From contig USNG01000044.1 in the NCBI GenBank assembly GCA_900556025.1, positions 1-10,618 of the forward strand: DNA of 10,618 nucleotides, read 5' to 3'. Below the pieces are notes generated by a model. That model worked only from the letters and a program-made list of their open reading frames with translations, did no database searches and was not told where the DNA came from. Positions 1 through 6,100 of the stretch are shown here, piece after piece (positions within the stretch are counted from its first letter, which is position 1; each line of letters opens with the position of its first letter). Position numbers and translations under genes: made by a program. The stretch comes from an uncultured Mycoplasmatota bacterium (GTDB lineage: Bacteria > Bacillota_I > Bacilli_A > RF39 > UBA660).

Positions 1-61
1 TGATGTTAAAATTATTTCTGATACAACAGGATTAACCATTGAAGAAATAGAAAAATTATAA
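1..61 (+). CDS. C-terminal tail of an upstream gene, possibly Rpn/PD-(D/E)XK nuclease family transposase
   Basis: The left edge cuts this gene. Frame 2 reads through to TAA at 59-61 and leaves 19 residues ending in TTGLTIEEIEKL. A tail of the form I-x-x-x-T-G-L-(S/T)-I-E-E-I-E-K-L is common at the C-terminus of Rpn/YhgA-like PD-(D/E)XK nuclease-transposase proteins in Bacillota, which is why I suggest that family. Nineteen residues cannot prove it, and any protein ending in a short helix of this type would fit. A hairpin with a T-run follows about 50 bases downstream, so this gene probably ends its own transcript. Confidence 0.4.
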   Translation, partial: DVKIISDTTGLTIEEIEKL

Positions 62-108
62 AAAAGTAGTGTTTTAAAAAGTTTTTGCGTATCTAATTAA
101 TAGAGGGT

Positions 109-131
109 AAAAGACGAGTATTCGTCTTTTT
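109..131 (+). terminator. Intrinsic terminator before radC
   Basis: AAAAGACGA (109-117) pairs perfectly with TCGTCTTTT (122-130) across a GTAT loop and runs into a T-tract. It separates the upstream gene tail from radC. I see no convincing promoter between it and the radC start at 152, so radC may depend on read-through or on a promoter upstream of the hairpin. Confidence 0.75.
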
Positions 132-151
132 ATTTGAAAGAAAGGAAAGAT

Positions 152-835
152 ATGTCAAAAATAATGATTAAAGACATTCCGTTAAGTGAACGTCCAAGAG
201 AAAGACTATTAAAATATGGTAAAGAAAGTCTTTCTAATGAAGAATTATTAAGCATTATATTAAAAACTGGTACTAAAAATTATTCAGTAAAAGAGTTATC
301 TAATCATATATTAAAAAACTTTAAAAATATAAAAGAAATGAAATACATTACAATAAATAAATTAACTGAAATTAATGGCATAGGCGAAGTAAAAGCAATA
401 GAATTACTAGCAGCTTTAGAATTAGGTAAAAGAGTATATTACATAGAACAAAAAGAAAAAGTACTTTTAAATTCCTCAAAGAAAATTTATGAATATTTTA
501 AAAATATATTTATAGAAGAATATCAAGAATGTTTTTATGCATTGTATTTAGATACAAAATCAAAATTAATATCATATAAATTATTATTTAAAGGAACTAT
601 TAATTCATCATGTGTTCACCCAAGAGAAGTATTTAAAAATGCATTCTTAGAAAGCGCTTATAGCATTATTGTTATACATAATCATCCAAGTGGAGACCCA
701 ACTCCTAGCAAGGAAGATATAAAAGTTACAGAAACACTAATGCAAATAGGAAAAATAATGGCCATTCCAGTAGTAGATCATATAATAATAGGCAATAATC
801 AATACTATAGTTTCTATGAATTTATGAATAAATAA
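152..835 (+). CDS. radC: RadC family protein (JAMM/MPN metal-dependent hydrolase fold)
   Basis: RadC/YsxA family, 227 residues, full length. The N-terminus has the family signature around KDIPLSERPRERLLKYG, then a helix-hairpin-helix stretch near residues 72-92 (LTEINGIGEVKA). The C-terminal MPN domain carries a complete JAMM motif: H176-x-H178 followed by ten residues and D189, within HNHPSGDPTPSKED. The biochemical role of RadC is unsettled; the old DNA-repair assignment is doubtful. An in-frame TTG at 134 would add six residues, but ATG 152 is preferred because AAAGGAAAG lies 6-7 bases before it and the protein then starts like its relatives. In Bacillus radC precedes mreBCD-minCD-spoIVFAB; here it directly precedes spoIVFA, 23 bases away, so the genes are probably cotranscribed. 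Confidence 0.93.
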   Translation: MSKIMIKDIPLSERPRERLLKYGKESLSNEELLSIILKTGTKNYSVKELSNHILKNFKNIKEMKYITINKLTEINGIGEVKAIELLAALELGKRVYYIEQKEKVLLNSSKKIYEYFKNIFIEEYQECFYALYLDTKSKLISYKLLFKGTINSSCVHPREVFKNAFLESAYSIIVIHNHPSGDPTPSKEDIKVTETLMQIGKIMAIPVVDHIIIGNNQYYSFYEFMNK

Positions 836-858
836 TTAAATATGGAATAATATTTACT

Positions 859-1410
859 ATGACATACGAAGAATATAAAAATAATAAAAATGAAAAACCT
901 AAAAACGAAATACTAAAGAAAATATTAAGTAAACTATTTACAATAATTATTTTCATTATGCTTGTAGTAACAATATCAAATTATTCACCTGGATTTAAAA
1001 ACTTTATAATAGATGATGTTTTAAATAGTACATATGATTTTAGCAAAGTGAATAAACTTATAAATAATTTTACAACTGTATTTAAAAATGACAATACAAC
1101 AAAAGTATCATTTGTAGAAAATAAAACACATAAAAAATATTTAGATGGAGTAAAATATATAATTGGTGAGAATGAAGAGATTAAATTAAAAAGCAGTGGA
1201 ATAGTTACATATATAGGTAAAAAAGATGGCTATAATAACACTATAATTGTACAACAAAGCGATGGATATTACGCATGGTATGGTAATGTTAAAGAAAGTA
1301 TTAAATTATATGATTATATTGAAGCTGGTGAAACTATTGGAACATCTAGTGATGAATACTATTATGCTTTATTTAAAGATGATAAGCCAGTTGATTTAAA
1401 TGAGGGTTAA
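859..1410 (+). CDS. spoIVFA: SpoIVFA-like membrane protein with degenerate M23 (LytM) domain
   Basis: 183 residues. A short charged cytoplasmic tail (1-21) leads to one membrane segment (about 25-40, rich in I/F/L/V), a linker, and a degenerate M23/LytM domain at about 108-175 (SSGIVTYIGKKDGYNNTIIVQQ, then YAWYGNVK and EAGETIGT). The zinc ligands of active M23 peptidases are missing, as expected for SpoIVFA, which in Bacillus holds and inhibits the intramembrane protease SpoIVFB in the outer forespore membrane and is itself degraded by SpoIVB and CtpB. It is shorter than Bacillus SpoIVFA (about 260 residues). The call rests on the domain plus position directly before spoIVFB, which it overlaps by 11 bases. 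The ATG lacks a good ribosome binding site; only TATGGAA about 12 bases upstream is visible. SpoIIQ is the main alternative but would not sit here. Confidence 0.8.
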   Translation: MTYEEYKNNKNEKPKNEILKKILSKLFTIIIFIMLVVTISNYSPGFKNFIIDDVLNSTYDFSKVNKLINNFTTVFKNDNTTKVSFVENKTHKKYLDGVKYIIGENEEIKLKSSGIVTYIGKKDGYNNTIIVQQSDGYYAWYGNVKESIKLYDYIEAGETIGTSSDEYYYALFKDDKPVDLNEG

Positions 1411-2134
1411 GATCCATGATACCACATATATATTTTTGTTCTTATCTTTTTTATCTGGCTATTTTGAGTATTTGTTTTTACTTCTCATAACTATATTAAT
1501 TCATGAAGCAGGACATTTATTTTTTTCGATTTTGATAGATTTTAAATATGACAAAATAACTATATATCCTTTTGGAGGAATAACCACATACAATGAAGAT
1601 TTAAATGTTAATTCAAACAAAGAATTATTTGTTTTACTTGGAGGAATAACATTTGAATTGATATTTTATTTTATGATAAAAACATTTTATTTTAATGGTT
1701 TCATAACCAATCATGTATTTTATTTATTAATGAATATAAATTATTTATTAATTTCTTTTAATTTCATGCCAATACTACCATTAGATGGAGGAAAACTATT
1801 AAATATATTGCTAAATAAAATAATGCCATATAAAATATCTAATATAATTTCTTTAATGATATCAGTATTATTTACTATAGTTTTTATAATTACTAAGAAA
1901 ACGTTATTTGCATTTATTTTGACTATCTTCTTATTCAAATGTATTATAATAGAAATAAAAAATTTAAAATACAAACAAAATAAATTTATATTAGAAAGAT
2001 ATTTAAATAACTATAATTTTGATAAGATAAAAAGAGTAAAAAACACAAATAATTTTAAAAGAGATTATTATCACATCATAAATAATTGCTTAGAGAAAAA
2101 ATATTTATCTAAATTATTTGACAGAACCAAGTAA
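1400..2134 (+). CDS. spoIVFB: SpoIVFB-type intramembrane M50 metalloprotease (pro-σK processing)
   Basis: 244 residues, site-2-protease family. The N-terminus MRVKIHDTTYIF resembles SpoIVFB starts. Zinc ligands are visible: H35-E36-x-x-H39 (IHEAGH) in a membrane helix, and N121..P124..D129 in NFMPILPLDGGK, the conserved second motif with the third ligand Asp. About six hydrophobic segments occupy residues 10-180; a lysine-rich soluble tail (about 185-244) would be the cytosolic region that in Bacillus is a CBS domain, though here it is too short and diverged for me to call one. In Bacillus the enzyme cuts pro-σK in the mother cell membrane. The start lies inside spoIVFA with no separate strong Shine-Dalgarno, suggesting translational coupling. 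The last 17 bases contain the -35 box of the rplU promoter. Confidence 0.9.
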   Translation: MRVKIHDTTYIFLFLSFLSGYFEYLFLLLITILIHEAGHLFFSILIDFKYDKITIYPFGGITTYNEDLNVNSNKELFVLLGGITFELIFYFMIKTFYFNGFITNHVFYLLMNINYLLISFNFMPILPLDGGKLLNILLNKIMPYKISNIISLMISVLFTIVFIITKKTLFAFILTIFLFKCIIIEIKNLKYKQNKFILERYLNNYNFDKIKRVKNTNNFKRDYYHIINNCLEKKYLSKLFDRTK

Positions 2135-2146
2135 ATATGCTAAAAT
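2118..2146 (+). promoter_or_regulatory. σA promoter for rplU-prp-rpmA
   Basis: TTGACA (2118-2123), 17-base spacer, TAAAAT (2141-2146), with an extended -10 TGC at 2138-2140. It is the best consensus match in the window. The -35 box lies inside spoIVFB and the spacer covers the spoIVFB stop codon, so the ribosomal genes can be transcribed independently of the sporulation genes. Confidence 0.85.
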
Positions 2147-2152
2147 ACTGAT

Positions 2153-2242
2153 GTTTGTAGAAATCTTTCTCTACAACCGCGTTGAAGAGGTTAGAAATAT
2201 TTATAATGAATTACCTCAAAAGCGAGTCTTATTGAAGGAGGA
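2153..2242 (+). ncRNA. Ribosomal protein L21 leader
   Basis: The roughly 100-base 5' leader between the promoter and rplU can fold. TTGTAGA (2155-2161) pairs with TCTACAA (2170-2176). GAGGT (2187-2191) pairs with ACCTC (2213-2217). CGC (2178-2180) can meet GCG (2222-2224). Position and shape fit the L21 leader family (Rfam L21_leader) found upstream of rplU in low-GC Gram-positives, thought to mediate autoregulation by L21. The ends are approximate. A covariance-model search would settle the family assignment. Confidence 0.72.
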
Positions 2243-2249
2243 AAAGTAA

Positions 2250-2549
2250 ATGAAAGCAATTTTTGTAACTGGTGGAAAACAATATATGGTTGAAGAAGGC
2301 CAAGAATTATATGTTGAAAAACTAGATAACGAAGTAGATAGTGAAGTTGTTTTTGATGAAGTTTTATTTGTTGATGGTAAAGTAGGAACTCCTACTGTTA
2401 AAGGAGCAAAGGTTGTTGCTAAAGTTTTAAAACATGGCAAACAAAAGAAAATCCTAGTTTTCAAATATAAACCAAAGAAAAAATATAGAAAAACTCAAGG
2501 ACATAGACAACCTTATACTAAGATACTAATTAAATCAATTAATAAGTAA
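2250..2549 (+). CDS. rplU: 50S ribosomal protein L21
   Basis: 99 residues, normal length for bacterial L21, which binds 23S rRNA in the large subunit. The N-terminus [12 protein letters not shown] and the C-terminal signature [19 protein letters not shown] are diagnostic. AAGGAGG (2235-2241) lies 8 bases before the ATG. First gene of rplU-prp-rpmA; its TAA overlaps the next ATG as TAATG. Expression is probably set by the strong promoter at 2118-2146 and the L21 leader. Confidence 0.98.
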   Translation: MKAIFVTGGKQYMVEEGQELYVEKLDNEVDSEVVFDEVLFVDGKVGTPTVKGAKVVAKVLKHGKQKKILVFKYKPKKKYRKTQGHRQPYTKILIKSINK

Positions 2550-2863
2550 TGATAAAAGTAAATATCAAAAGAAATAATGGGTTAATCGAAAGTATTAAAT
2601 GTCATGGTCATGCAGGTTATGATGATTATGGAAAAGATATAGTATGTGCATCATTTAGTACAATGATAATTACAACTATAAATGCAATACTTGAAATTGA
2701 CAAAGACGCTATTAGTTATACTGATACAAATAATTTAGAAATTATTAATATTAAGAAAGATAATATAACAAATAGCTTACTTAATAACTTAGTGAATATG
2801 ATTTATGAACTAAGAAATAATTATGATAAAAATATTAATATTAAGGAGGAAAACCATGAATAA
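2549..2863 (+). CDS. prp: Prp cysteine protease that processes ribosomal protein L27
   Basis: 104 residues, Prp/YsxB (DUF464) family. The family catalytic pair is present: H21 in CHGHAGY and C33 in DIVCASFST, at the spacing seen in the S. aureus enzyme (His22, Cys34). Prp removes the N-terminal extension of L27 in Bacillota so that the mature protein can reach the peptidyl transferase centre. The gene starts in a TAATG overlap with rplU and ends 8 bases inside rpmA, whose ribosome binding site therefore lies in the prp coding sequence. The product acts on the protein encoded next to it, and that L27 has the expected cleavage motif. Confidence 0.93.
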   Translation: MIKVNIKRNNGLIESIKCHGHAGYDDYGKDIVCASFSTMIITTINAILEIDKDAISYTDTNNLEIINIKKDNITNSLLNNLVNMIYELRNNYDKNINIKEENHE

Positions 2864-3140
2864 AATGAATTTTAATATACAATTATTCGCATCTAAAAAA
2901 GGTGTTGGTTCTACTAAAAACGGTAGAGATTCAGCTGGTCGTAGATTAGGAGCTAAATTATCTGATGGTCAAACAGCTAAAGCTGGAGCTATTATTTATC
3001 GTCAAAGAGGAACTAAAATTTATCCTGGAACAAACGTTGGTATGGGAAAAGATCATACTTTATATGCTAAAGTTAGTGGAAATGTTAAGTTTGAAAGAAA
3101 AGGAAAAGATAAAAAACAAGTTAGTGTTTATGAGAACTAG
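2856..3140 (+). CDS. rpmA: 50S ribosomal protein L27 with Prp-cleavable N-terminal extension
   Basis: 94 residues. [20 protein letters not shown] is the classic start of mature L27. It is preceded by a 12-residue extension ending QLFA, so cleavage between A12 and S13 is predicted, as for the QFFA-SKKG type extension of Firmicutes L27. The start is ATG 2856 because AAGGAGGA (2843-2850) sits 5 bases upstream; an in-frame ATG at 2823 has no such site. ATG 2865 (M4) is a less likely alternative. Overlaps prp by 8 bases. The TAG stop, the only TAG in the window, is part of the terminator hairpin. Confidence 0.97.
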   Translation: MNKMNFNIQLFASKKGVGSTKNGRDSAGRRLGAKLSDGQTAKAGAIIYRQRGTKIYPGTNVGMGKDHTLYAKVSGNVKFERKGKDKKQVSVYEN

Positions 3141-3156
3141 TAATAGTTCTTTTTTT
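3133..3156 (+). terminator. Terminator of the rplU-prp-rpmA operon
   Basis: AGAACTA (3133-3139) pairs with TAGTTCT (3144-3150) across GTAA, then a run of T. The left arm lies in the rpmA 3' end and includes most of its stop codon. The -10 of the next promoter begins five bases after the T-run. Confidence 0.85.
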
Positions 3157-3157
3157 A

Positions 3158-3166
3158 TGCTAAAAT
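3158..3166 (+). promoter_or_regulatory. Extended -10 promoter for the 410-residue unknown gene
   Basis: TGC-TAAAAT (extended -10; hexamer 3161-3166) follows the rpmA terminator. The position 17 bases upstream reads TAGTAA, a poor -35, so recognition would rely on the extended -10. The predicted transcript start near 3173 leaves only about 14 bases before the ATG at 3187. Confidence 0.6.
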
Positions 3167-3186
3167 AAACTGCAAAGGTGATTATT

Positions 3187-4419
3187 ATGAAGAAAATATA
3201 TTGTGGTGATGCAGCTCTTATTAAAAAAATGGCAAATCCAAGTCAAACAATTACAAGATACTACCTAGATAATATTAATTCACAAGCTTGGACATATTTA
3301 AGAAGAATCTCTAATTCAAATGCCTTAAGAGATTATATCGGATCTTTAGAAGTTTCAGGATATCAAAAAGAATGTTACAACACAGGAGCAATAAAGTGTT
3401 TAGACGAAGCCTATAAAGATCCAAAAGTAATGTTATCAATTTGTCGTTCATATACTTATGAAAGAAAAATATTCTTTGAAAAAGTGGTTGATACCGAAGG
3501 AAATGTTTATGCTAGAGAAATAACTACAGGATTATTATTTCCATTATTAGAAGAATGTAATGTAGAAAATAGATACTATTTTACTAAACCTGAGTTAGTT
3601 ACTAAAAATAGTGTCCTTCTAATTATTAAACAGAATTTTACACATGAAAGTTTTCATGCTTTAAATCTAGGAATTTTTCTTTGTAGTCCAGCATCAATTG
3701 AGGAAGTAGAAGAATACGTGAGAAGTATTTCAGAATCAAAGATAAAAGAACTATATGAAAATAATTCATTTGCAAAAAACATAGCTATAGTAGAACAAGA
3801 TGAAGAAGAAAAAGAATTAAGAGAAAAAGTAATGACTTTATTAGAACAAATAGAATATAAATTATCATTATTAAAACCTAATCAAATGATAGATACTATT
3901 AATTCAGAGTTAACTAACTTATCAAGTAATAAAATAAGTGATGAAGAATATTTAAGAAAACTATTAGAAATTAGTGATAGAGTAGAATTACTATCTATAA
4001 GTAAAGGATATGATGACTTTAATGCATTTTTAAAAATTAAAGCAGCATCATGCATCAATTCTATAGGAAGAAAAGAAGATTTTGATATAGATTTAAATTG
4101 GATAAACAGCTTATTTGATTTATTCCTTAGACAAAATACAGACTATAGTGCAAGTGAACAAAGAAGCATAACAAAAAGTTTTGTAATGATGTACATCGCA
4201 GTTATTAAAAAATATGATTTAACTGAAGAAGATTTAGAAGAAAGTCACTTTAAAGATTTATTATTAACAGCTCATGTTTGTTTAAATGAACTAGCTAAAG
4301 AAGGTTTAATTTTAGATACAGTAAGTGAAACAGAATTAACTAATATTAGTTTATCTTCAGTAATAGATTGTATCAAAGGAAAGAAATTTAAATCAGCAAG
4401 ACTTAGTTTAAGCAAATAA
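3187..4419 (+). CDS. Unrecognised 410-residue soluble protein with an HExxH motif
   Basis: I do not recognise this protein. It has no signal peptide or membrane segment. The first half (about 1-170) is mixed; the second half is strongly helical and acidic, with a charged stretch near 190-230 (EQDEEEKELREKVMTLLEQ). H153-E-S-F-H157 within FTHESFHALNLG matches the zincin metalloprotease motif, preceded by a hydrophobic run (VLLIIKQNF) and followed by acidic residues (SIEEVEEY) that could supply a third ligand; this may be chance. The start is ATG 3187, using AAAGGTGAT just upstream; GTG at 3178 is part of that ribosome binding site. It has its own promoter and ends 70 bases before the coat protein gene with no terminator between. 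A lineage-specific protein is the likeliest description. Confidence 0.85.
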   Translation: MKKIYCGDAALIKKMANPSQTITRYYLDNINSQAWTYLRRISNSNALRDYIGSLEVSGYQKECYNTGAIKCLDEAYKDPKVMLSICRSYTYERKIFFEKVVDTEGNVYAREITTGLLFPLLEECNVENRYYFTKPELVTKNSVLLIIKQNFTHESFHALNLGIFLCSPASIEEVEEYVRSISESKIKELYENNSFAKNIAIVEQDEEEKELREKVMTLLEQIEYKLSLLKPNQMIDTINSELTNLSSNKISDEEYLRKLLEISDRVELLSISKGYDDFNAFLKIKAASCINSIGRKEDFDIDLNWINSLFDLFLRQNTDYSASEQRSITKSFVMMYIAVIKKYDLTEEDLEESHFKDLLLTAHVCLNELAKEGLILDTVSETELTNISLSSVIDCIKGKKFKSARLSLSK

Positions 4420-4436
4420 TTAGATAAATAATGTAA

Positions 4437-4463
4437 ACAAAATTTAATATAATTCATAACCTA
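4437..4463 (+). promoter_or_regulatory. Candidate σK-type promoter of the coat protein gene
   Basis: AC (4437-4438), 16 bases, then CATAACCTA (4455-4463) matches the σK pattern AC-16/17-CATAnnnTA from Bacillus. It lies 26 bases before the ATG of a CotY/CotZ homologue, the class of gene σK drives. A σA-like TATAAT at 4448-4453 overlaps it but lacks a TGn extension and has only a poor -35 (TAAATA), unlike the other promoters here. Confidence 0.5.
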
Positions 4464-4489
4464 TTAGTAGATATAAAGGAGTGGATTAT

Positions 4490-4915
4490 ATGTGTAATAA
4501 TAATAACAACGATAATAATTGTTGTGATAATTGTATCATGGAAATATTAAAAGTTATAAATGTATTACAATCTAATGCTTGCCCAGATAATTGTTTGCTT
4601 TCATGTGATAGACCTGCATTAGGTGGTGGAAGCAACTGTGTTATCTGTAATACTAGACCAATTATGCTTTATGCATGTGGAAGTAATGGAACACCTTGGA
4701 GTATGCCAGTAAGTAGAACAGATACAGAAACAACAAGTAATGTTTTTAGAGTAGAAAAAATAGATGGTTGCTGTTGTACATTTAGAGTTCTAGCGCAAAA
4801 CCCAGATACGACATCACTTTATCCATATGTAAGTACTGATTCAATATTTACTATGGATTGCAACTGCTTATGCTGTGTAAGATGTTTAAATGATACATAC
4901 GTAGAATGTTTATAA
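4490..4915 (+). CDS. Spore coat protein, CotY/CotZ family
   Basis: 141 residues, 19 of them cysteine, in clusters (CCDNC, ACPDNC, CVIC, CCC, CNCLCCVRC). Order and motifs fit the CotY/CotZ family: an N-terminal helix IMEILKVINVLQ, CP-x-x-C, a strand region IMLYACGSNG, then NVFRVEKIDGCCCTFRVL, and near the end MDCNCLCCVRCL, comparable to the FFRVE..CATL and EVDLDCFCAINCL stretches of Bacillus CotZ. These proteins crosslink the outer coat/crust of endospores, made in the mother cell. The ATG at 4490 is preceded by AAAGGAGTG (4476-4483); GTG 4481 is part of that site. Flanked by a σK-like promoter and a clear terminator, so it can form its own unit. I cannot tell CotY from CotZ. Confidence 0.85.
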   Translation: MCNNNNNDNNCCDNCIMEILKVINVLQSNACPDNCLLSCDRPALGGGSNCVICNTRPIMLYACGSNGTPWSMPVSRTDTETTSNVFRVEKIDGCCCTFRVLAQNPDTTSLYPYVSTDSIFTMDCNCLCCVRCLNDTYVECL

Positions 4916-4924
4916 TATTAAATT

Positions 4925-4948
4925 AGACTGTTTAAAACAGTCTTTTTT
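4925..4948 (+). terminator. Terminator after the coat protein gene
   Basis: AGACTGT (4925-4931) pairs with ACAGTCT (4937-4943) around a TTAAA loop, followed by six T. The stem can close further inward to nine pairs. It ends the coat transcript ten bases before the rnhB -10 region. Confidence 0.9.
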
Positions 4949-4957
4949 CTTGAAATG

Positions 4958-4966
4958 TGATATAAT
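4958..4966 (+). promoter_or_regulatory. Extended -10 promoter of rnhB
   Basis: TGA-TATAAT (hexamer 4961-4966) is a perfect extended -10. The region 17 bases upstream is the right arm of the terminator (CAGTCT), not a -35. The likely transcript start near 4973 leaves about 9 bases of leader, almost entirely the ribosome binding site GGTGAT (4975-4980). Confidence 0.65.
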
Positions 4967-4981
4967 TCATATGTGGTGATT

Positions 4982-5584
4982 ATGAAAGAATACGAAAACG
5001 AATTATATAATAAAGGAATAAAATATATAGCTGGAGTAGATGAAGTAGGAAGAGGGCCATTAGTTGGTCCAGTAGTTACAGCTGCAGTAATCTTACCAGC
5101 TGATTTTTATGATGAAAGAATAAACGATTCAAAAAAAGTAACAGAGAAAAAAAGAGAAATGTTATACGATGTAATTATGGAAAATGCAGTTAGTGTTGGT
5201 ATTGGTATGTCTTCTAGTGAAGTAATAGATGAAATTAACATATTAGAAGCAACTAAAAAAGCTATGAAAGAAGCATTAAATAATTTAAGTGTTAAACCAG
5301 AACATGTTTTAATAGATGCAGTTAAATTAGATATTGATATTCCAAGTACATCAATTATAAAGGGCGATGCTAAAAGTCAAAGTATTGCAGCTGCGTCAAT
5401 AATAGCAAAAGTCACAAGAGATAGAATGATGTATGAACTTGATAAAGAACATCCAGAATATGACTTTGCTCATAACAAAGGATATGGAACAAAAAAGCAC
5501 ATAGAAGCAATAAGAAAATACGGAATATTAAAAGAACACAGAAAATCATTTGCTCCATGTAATGAGTATGATTTAAAGGCCTAA
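4982..5584 (+). CDS. rnhB: Ribonuclease HII
   Basis: 200 residues, full length. Ribonuclease HII cuts the RNA strand of RNA-DNA hybrids and single ribonucleotides in DNA. The metal-binding acidic residues are all visible: D20 and E21 in [16 protein letters not shown]112 in HVLIDAVKL and D129 in [18 protein letters not shown]. The family serine/lysine segment [12 protein letters not shown] is at 48-59 and the C-terminal [14 protein letters not shown] is typical. ATG 4982 is chosen over GTG 4973 because GGTGAT lies directly upstream and the predicted transcript starts near 4973. The TAA stop sits in the loop of its own terminator. In many Bacilli rnhB follows ylqF; that neighbour is absent. Confidence 0.96.
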   Translation: MKEYENELYNKGIKYIAGVDEVGRGPLVGPVVTAAVILPADFYDERINDSKKVTEKKREMLYDVIMENAVSVGIGMSSSEVIDEINILEATKKAMKEALNNLSVKPEHVLIDAVKLDIDIPSTSIIKGDAKSQSIAAASIIAKVTRDRMMYELDKEHPEYDFAHNKGYGTKKHIEAIRKYGILKEHRKSFAPCNEYDLKA

Positions 5585-5595
5585 AAAGGCTTTTT
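5575..5595 (+). terminator. Terminator of rnhB
   Basis: AAAGGCCT (5575-5582) pairs with AGGCTTTT (5587-5594) with one G-U pair, around an AAAA loop, ending in T. The hairpin includes the last codons and the stop codon of rnhB. Confidence 0.82.
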
Positions 5596-5597
5596 AT

Positions 5598-5626
5598 TTG
5601 CTTTTTGGTAGTAAATATGCTATAAT
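5598..5626 (+). promoter_or_regulatory. σA promoter of the 121-residue unknown gene
   Basis: TTGCTT (5598-5603), 17 bases, TATAAT (5621-5626), with TGC at 5618-5620. The 18 bases 5610-5627 match the rplU promoter region 2130-2147 at 17 positions. Confidence 0.82.
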
Positions 5627-5677
5627 ATATTGGCTTTTTAAGAGAGTAAAAGCACAAGGGAGTAAAAATACATTAAA

Positions 5678-6043
5678 ATGAAAGACACAATTACATTAGT
5701 TCAAAGATATATAAATATTAATTCTAAATGTTTAAGAATTAGAGCTTGGACTAAAAACTTAAATAACAAAAGTAGTAAAGCAGAATTAAAAAGAGTATTA
5801 GAAGGAGCAGAAACTTTAAGAGACTCAATCTATAATGAACTTGATGAAAAAATAGTTTCAGTAAGTATACCAGATATAAAAACTATTATTGAATGGTTAG
5901 AAAAAGAATCTATAAAATTCGATAGTATCAATACAGGAAATATCAATATAGATGAACCAGCTTATTATAGTTATATAGCTTGTCAAAGATACATAAAAGA
6001 ACTAGAAGAAGAGATTAACAGAAGACTAGTATTAGATATTTAA
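5678..6043 (+). CDS. Unrecognised small helical protein, 121 residues
   Basis: I do not recognise this family. The protein is predicted mostly helical, without membrane segments or cysteine clusters; a basic N-terminal half (residues 18-40, rich in K/R) is followed by EELEKE-like charged helices, and the C-terminal helix is YIKELEEEINRRL. It has a strong promoter of its own at 5598-5626 and a leader of about 45 bases. The nearest ribosome binding site, AAGGGAG (5656-5662), is 15 bases from the ATG, unusually far; an ATT codon at 5672 would be at normal distance, so the true start is open. No terminator separates it from the next gene, whose -35 box begins right after its stop. Confidence 0.78.
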   Translation: MKDTITLVQRYININSKCLRIRAWTKNLNNKSSKAELKRVLEGAETLRDSIYNELDEKIVSVSIPDIKTIIEWLEKESIKFDSINTGNINIDEPAYYSYIACQRYIKELEEEINRRLVLDI

Positions 6044-6072
6044 TTGACTTTTGTTATTATTTATGTTAAAAT
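6044..6072 (+). promoter_or_regulatory. σA promoter of the two-gene unit 6101-6792
   Basis: TTGACT (6044-6049), 17 bases, TAAAAT (6067-6072), with TGT at 6064-6066. It begins on the base after the stop codon of the preceding gene. Confidence 0.85.
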
Positions 6073-6100
6073 ACATAAGCTTTTTAAAGGGGGGAATATA

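Noticed and set aside
779..786. CATATAAT as a σE -10 for spoIVFA
   Set aside because: It resembles the σE -10 box, but no ATATT-like -35 lies at the 14-15 base spacing; the nearest candidate is about 18 bases away and weak.
1741..1974. Open frame on the - strand in spoIVFB
   Set aside because: Hydrophobic, AT-driven shadow of membrane-helix codons, with no supporting context.
2216..2464. Open frame on the - strand across rplU
   Set aside because: It is antisense to a certain ribosomal gene, is serine/threonine-rich, and has no ribosome binding site or known motif.
2965..3168. Second + strand frame inside rpmA
   Set aside because: Overlaps the L27 coding sequence out of frame and crosses its terminator.
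4272..4457. Open frame on the - strand at the end of the 410-residue gene
   Set aside because: Antisense to a well-supported gene and without ribosome binding site or recognisable product.
5412..5657. Open frame on the - strand over the rnhB 3' end and following promoter
   Set aside because: It runs antisense through conserved rnhB codons, the rnhB terminator and a strong + strand promoter; no start signals of its own.
6044..6100. Longer start (TTG 6044) for the 150-residue gene
   Set aside because: It would begin inside the -35 box of the promoter at 6044-6072, while ATG 6101 has an adjacent ribosome binding site.
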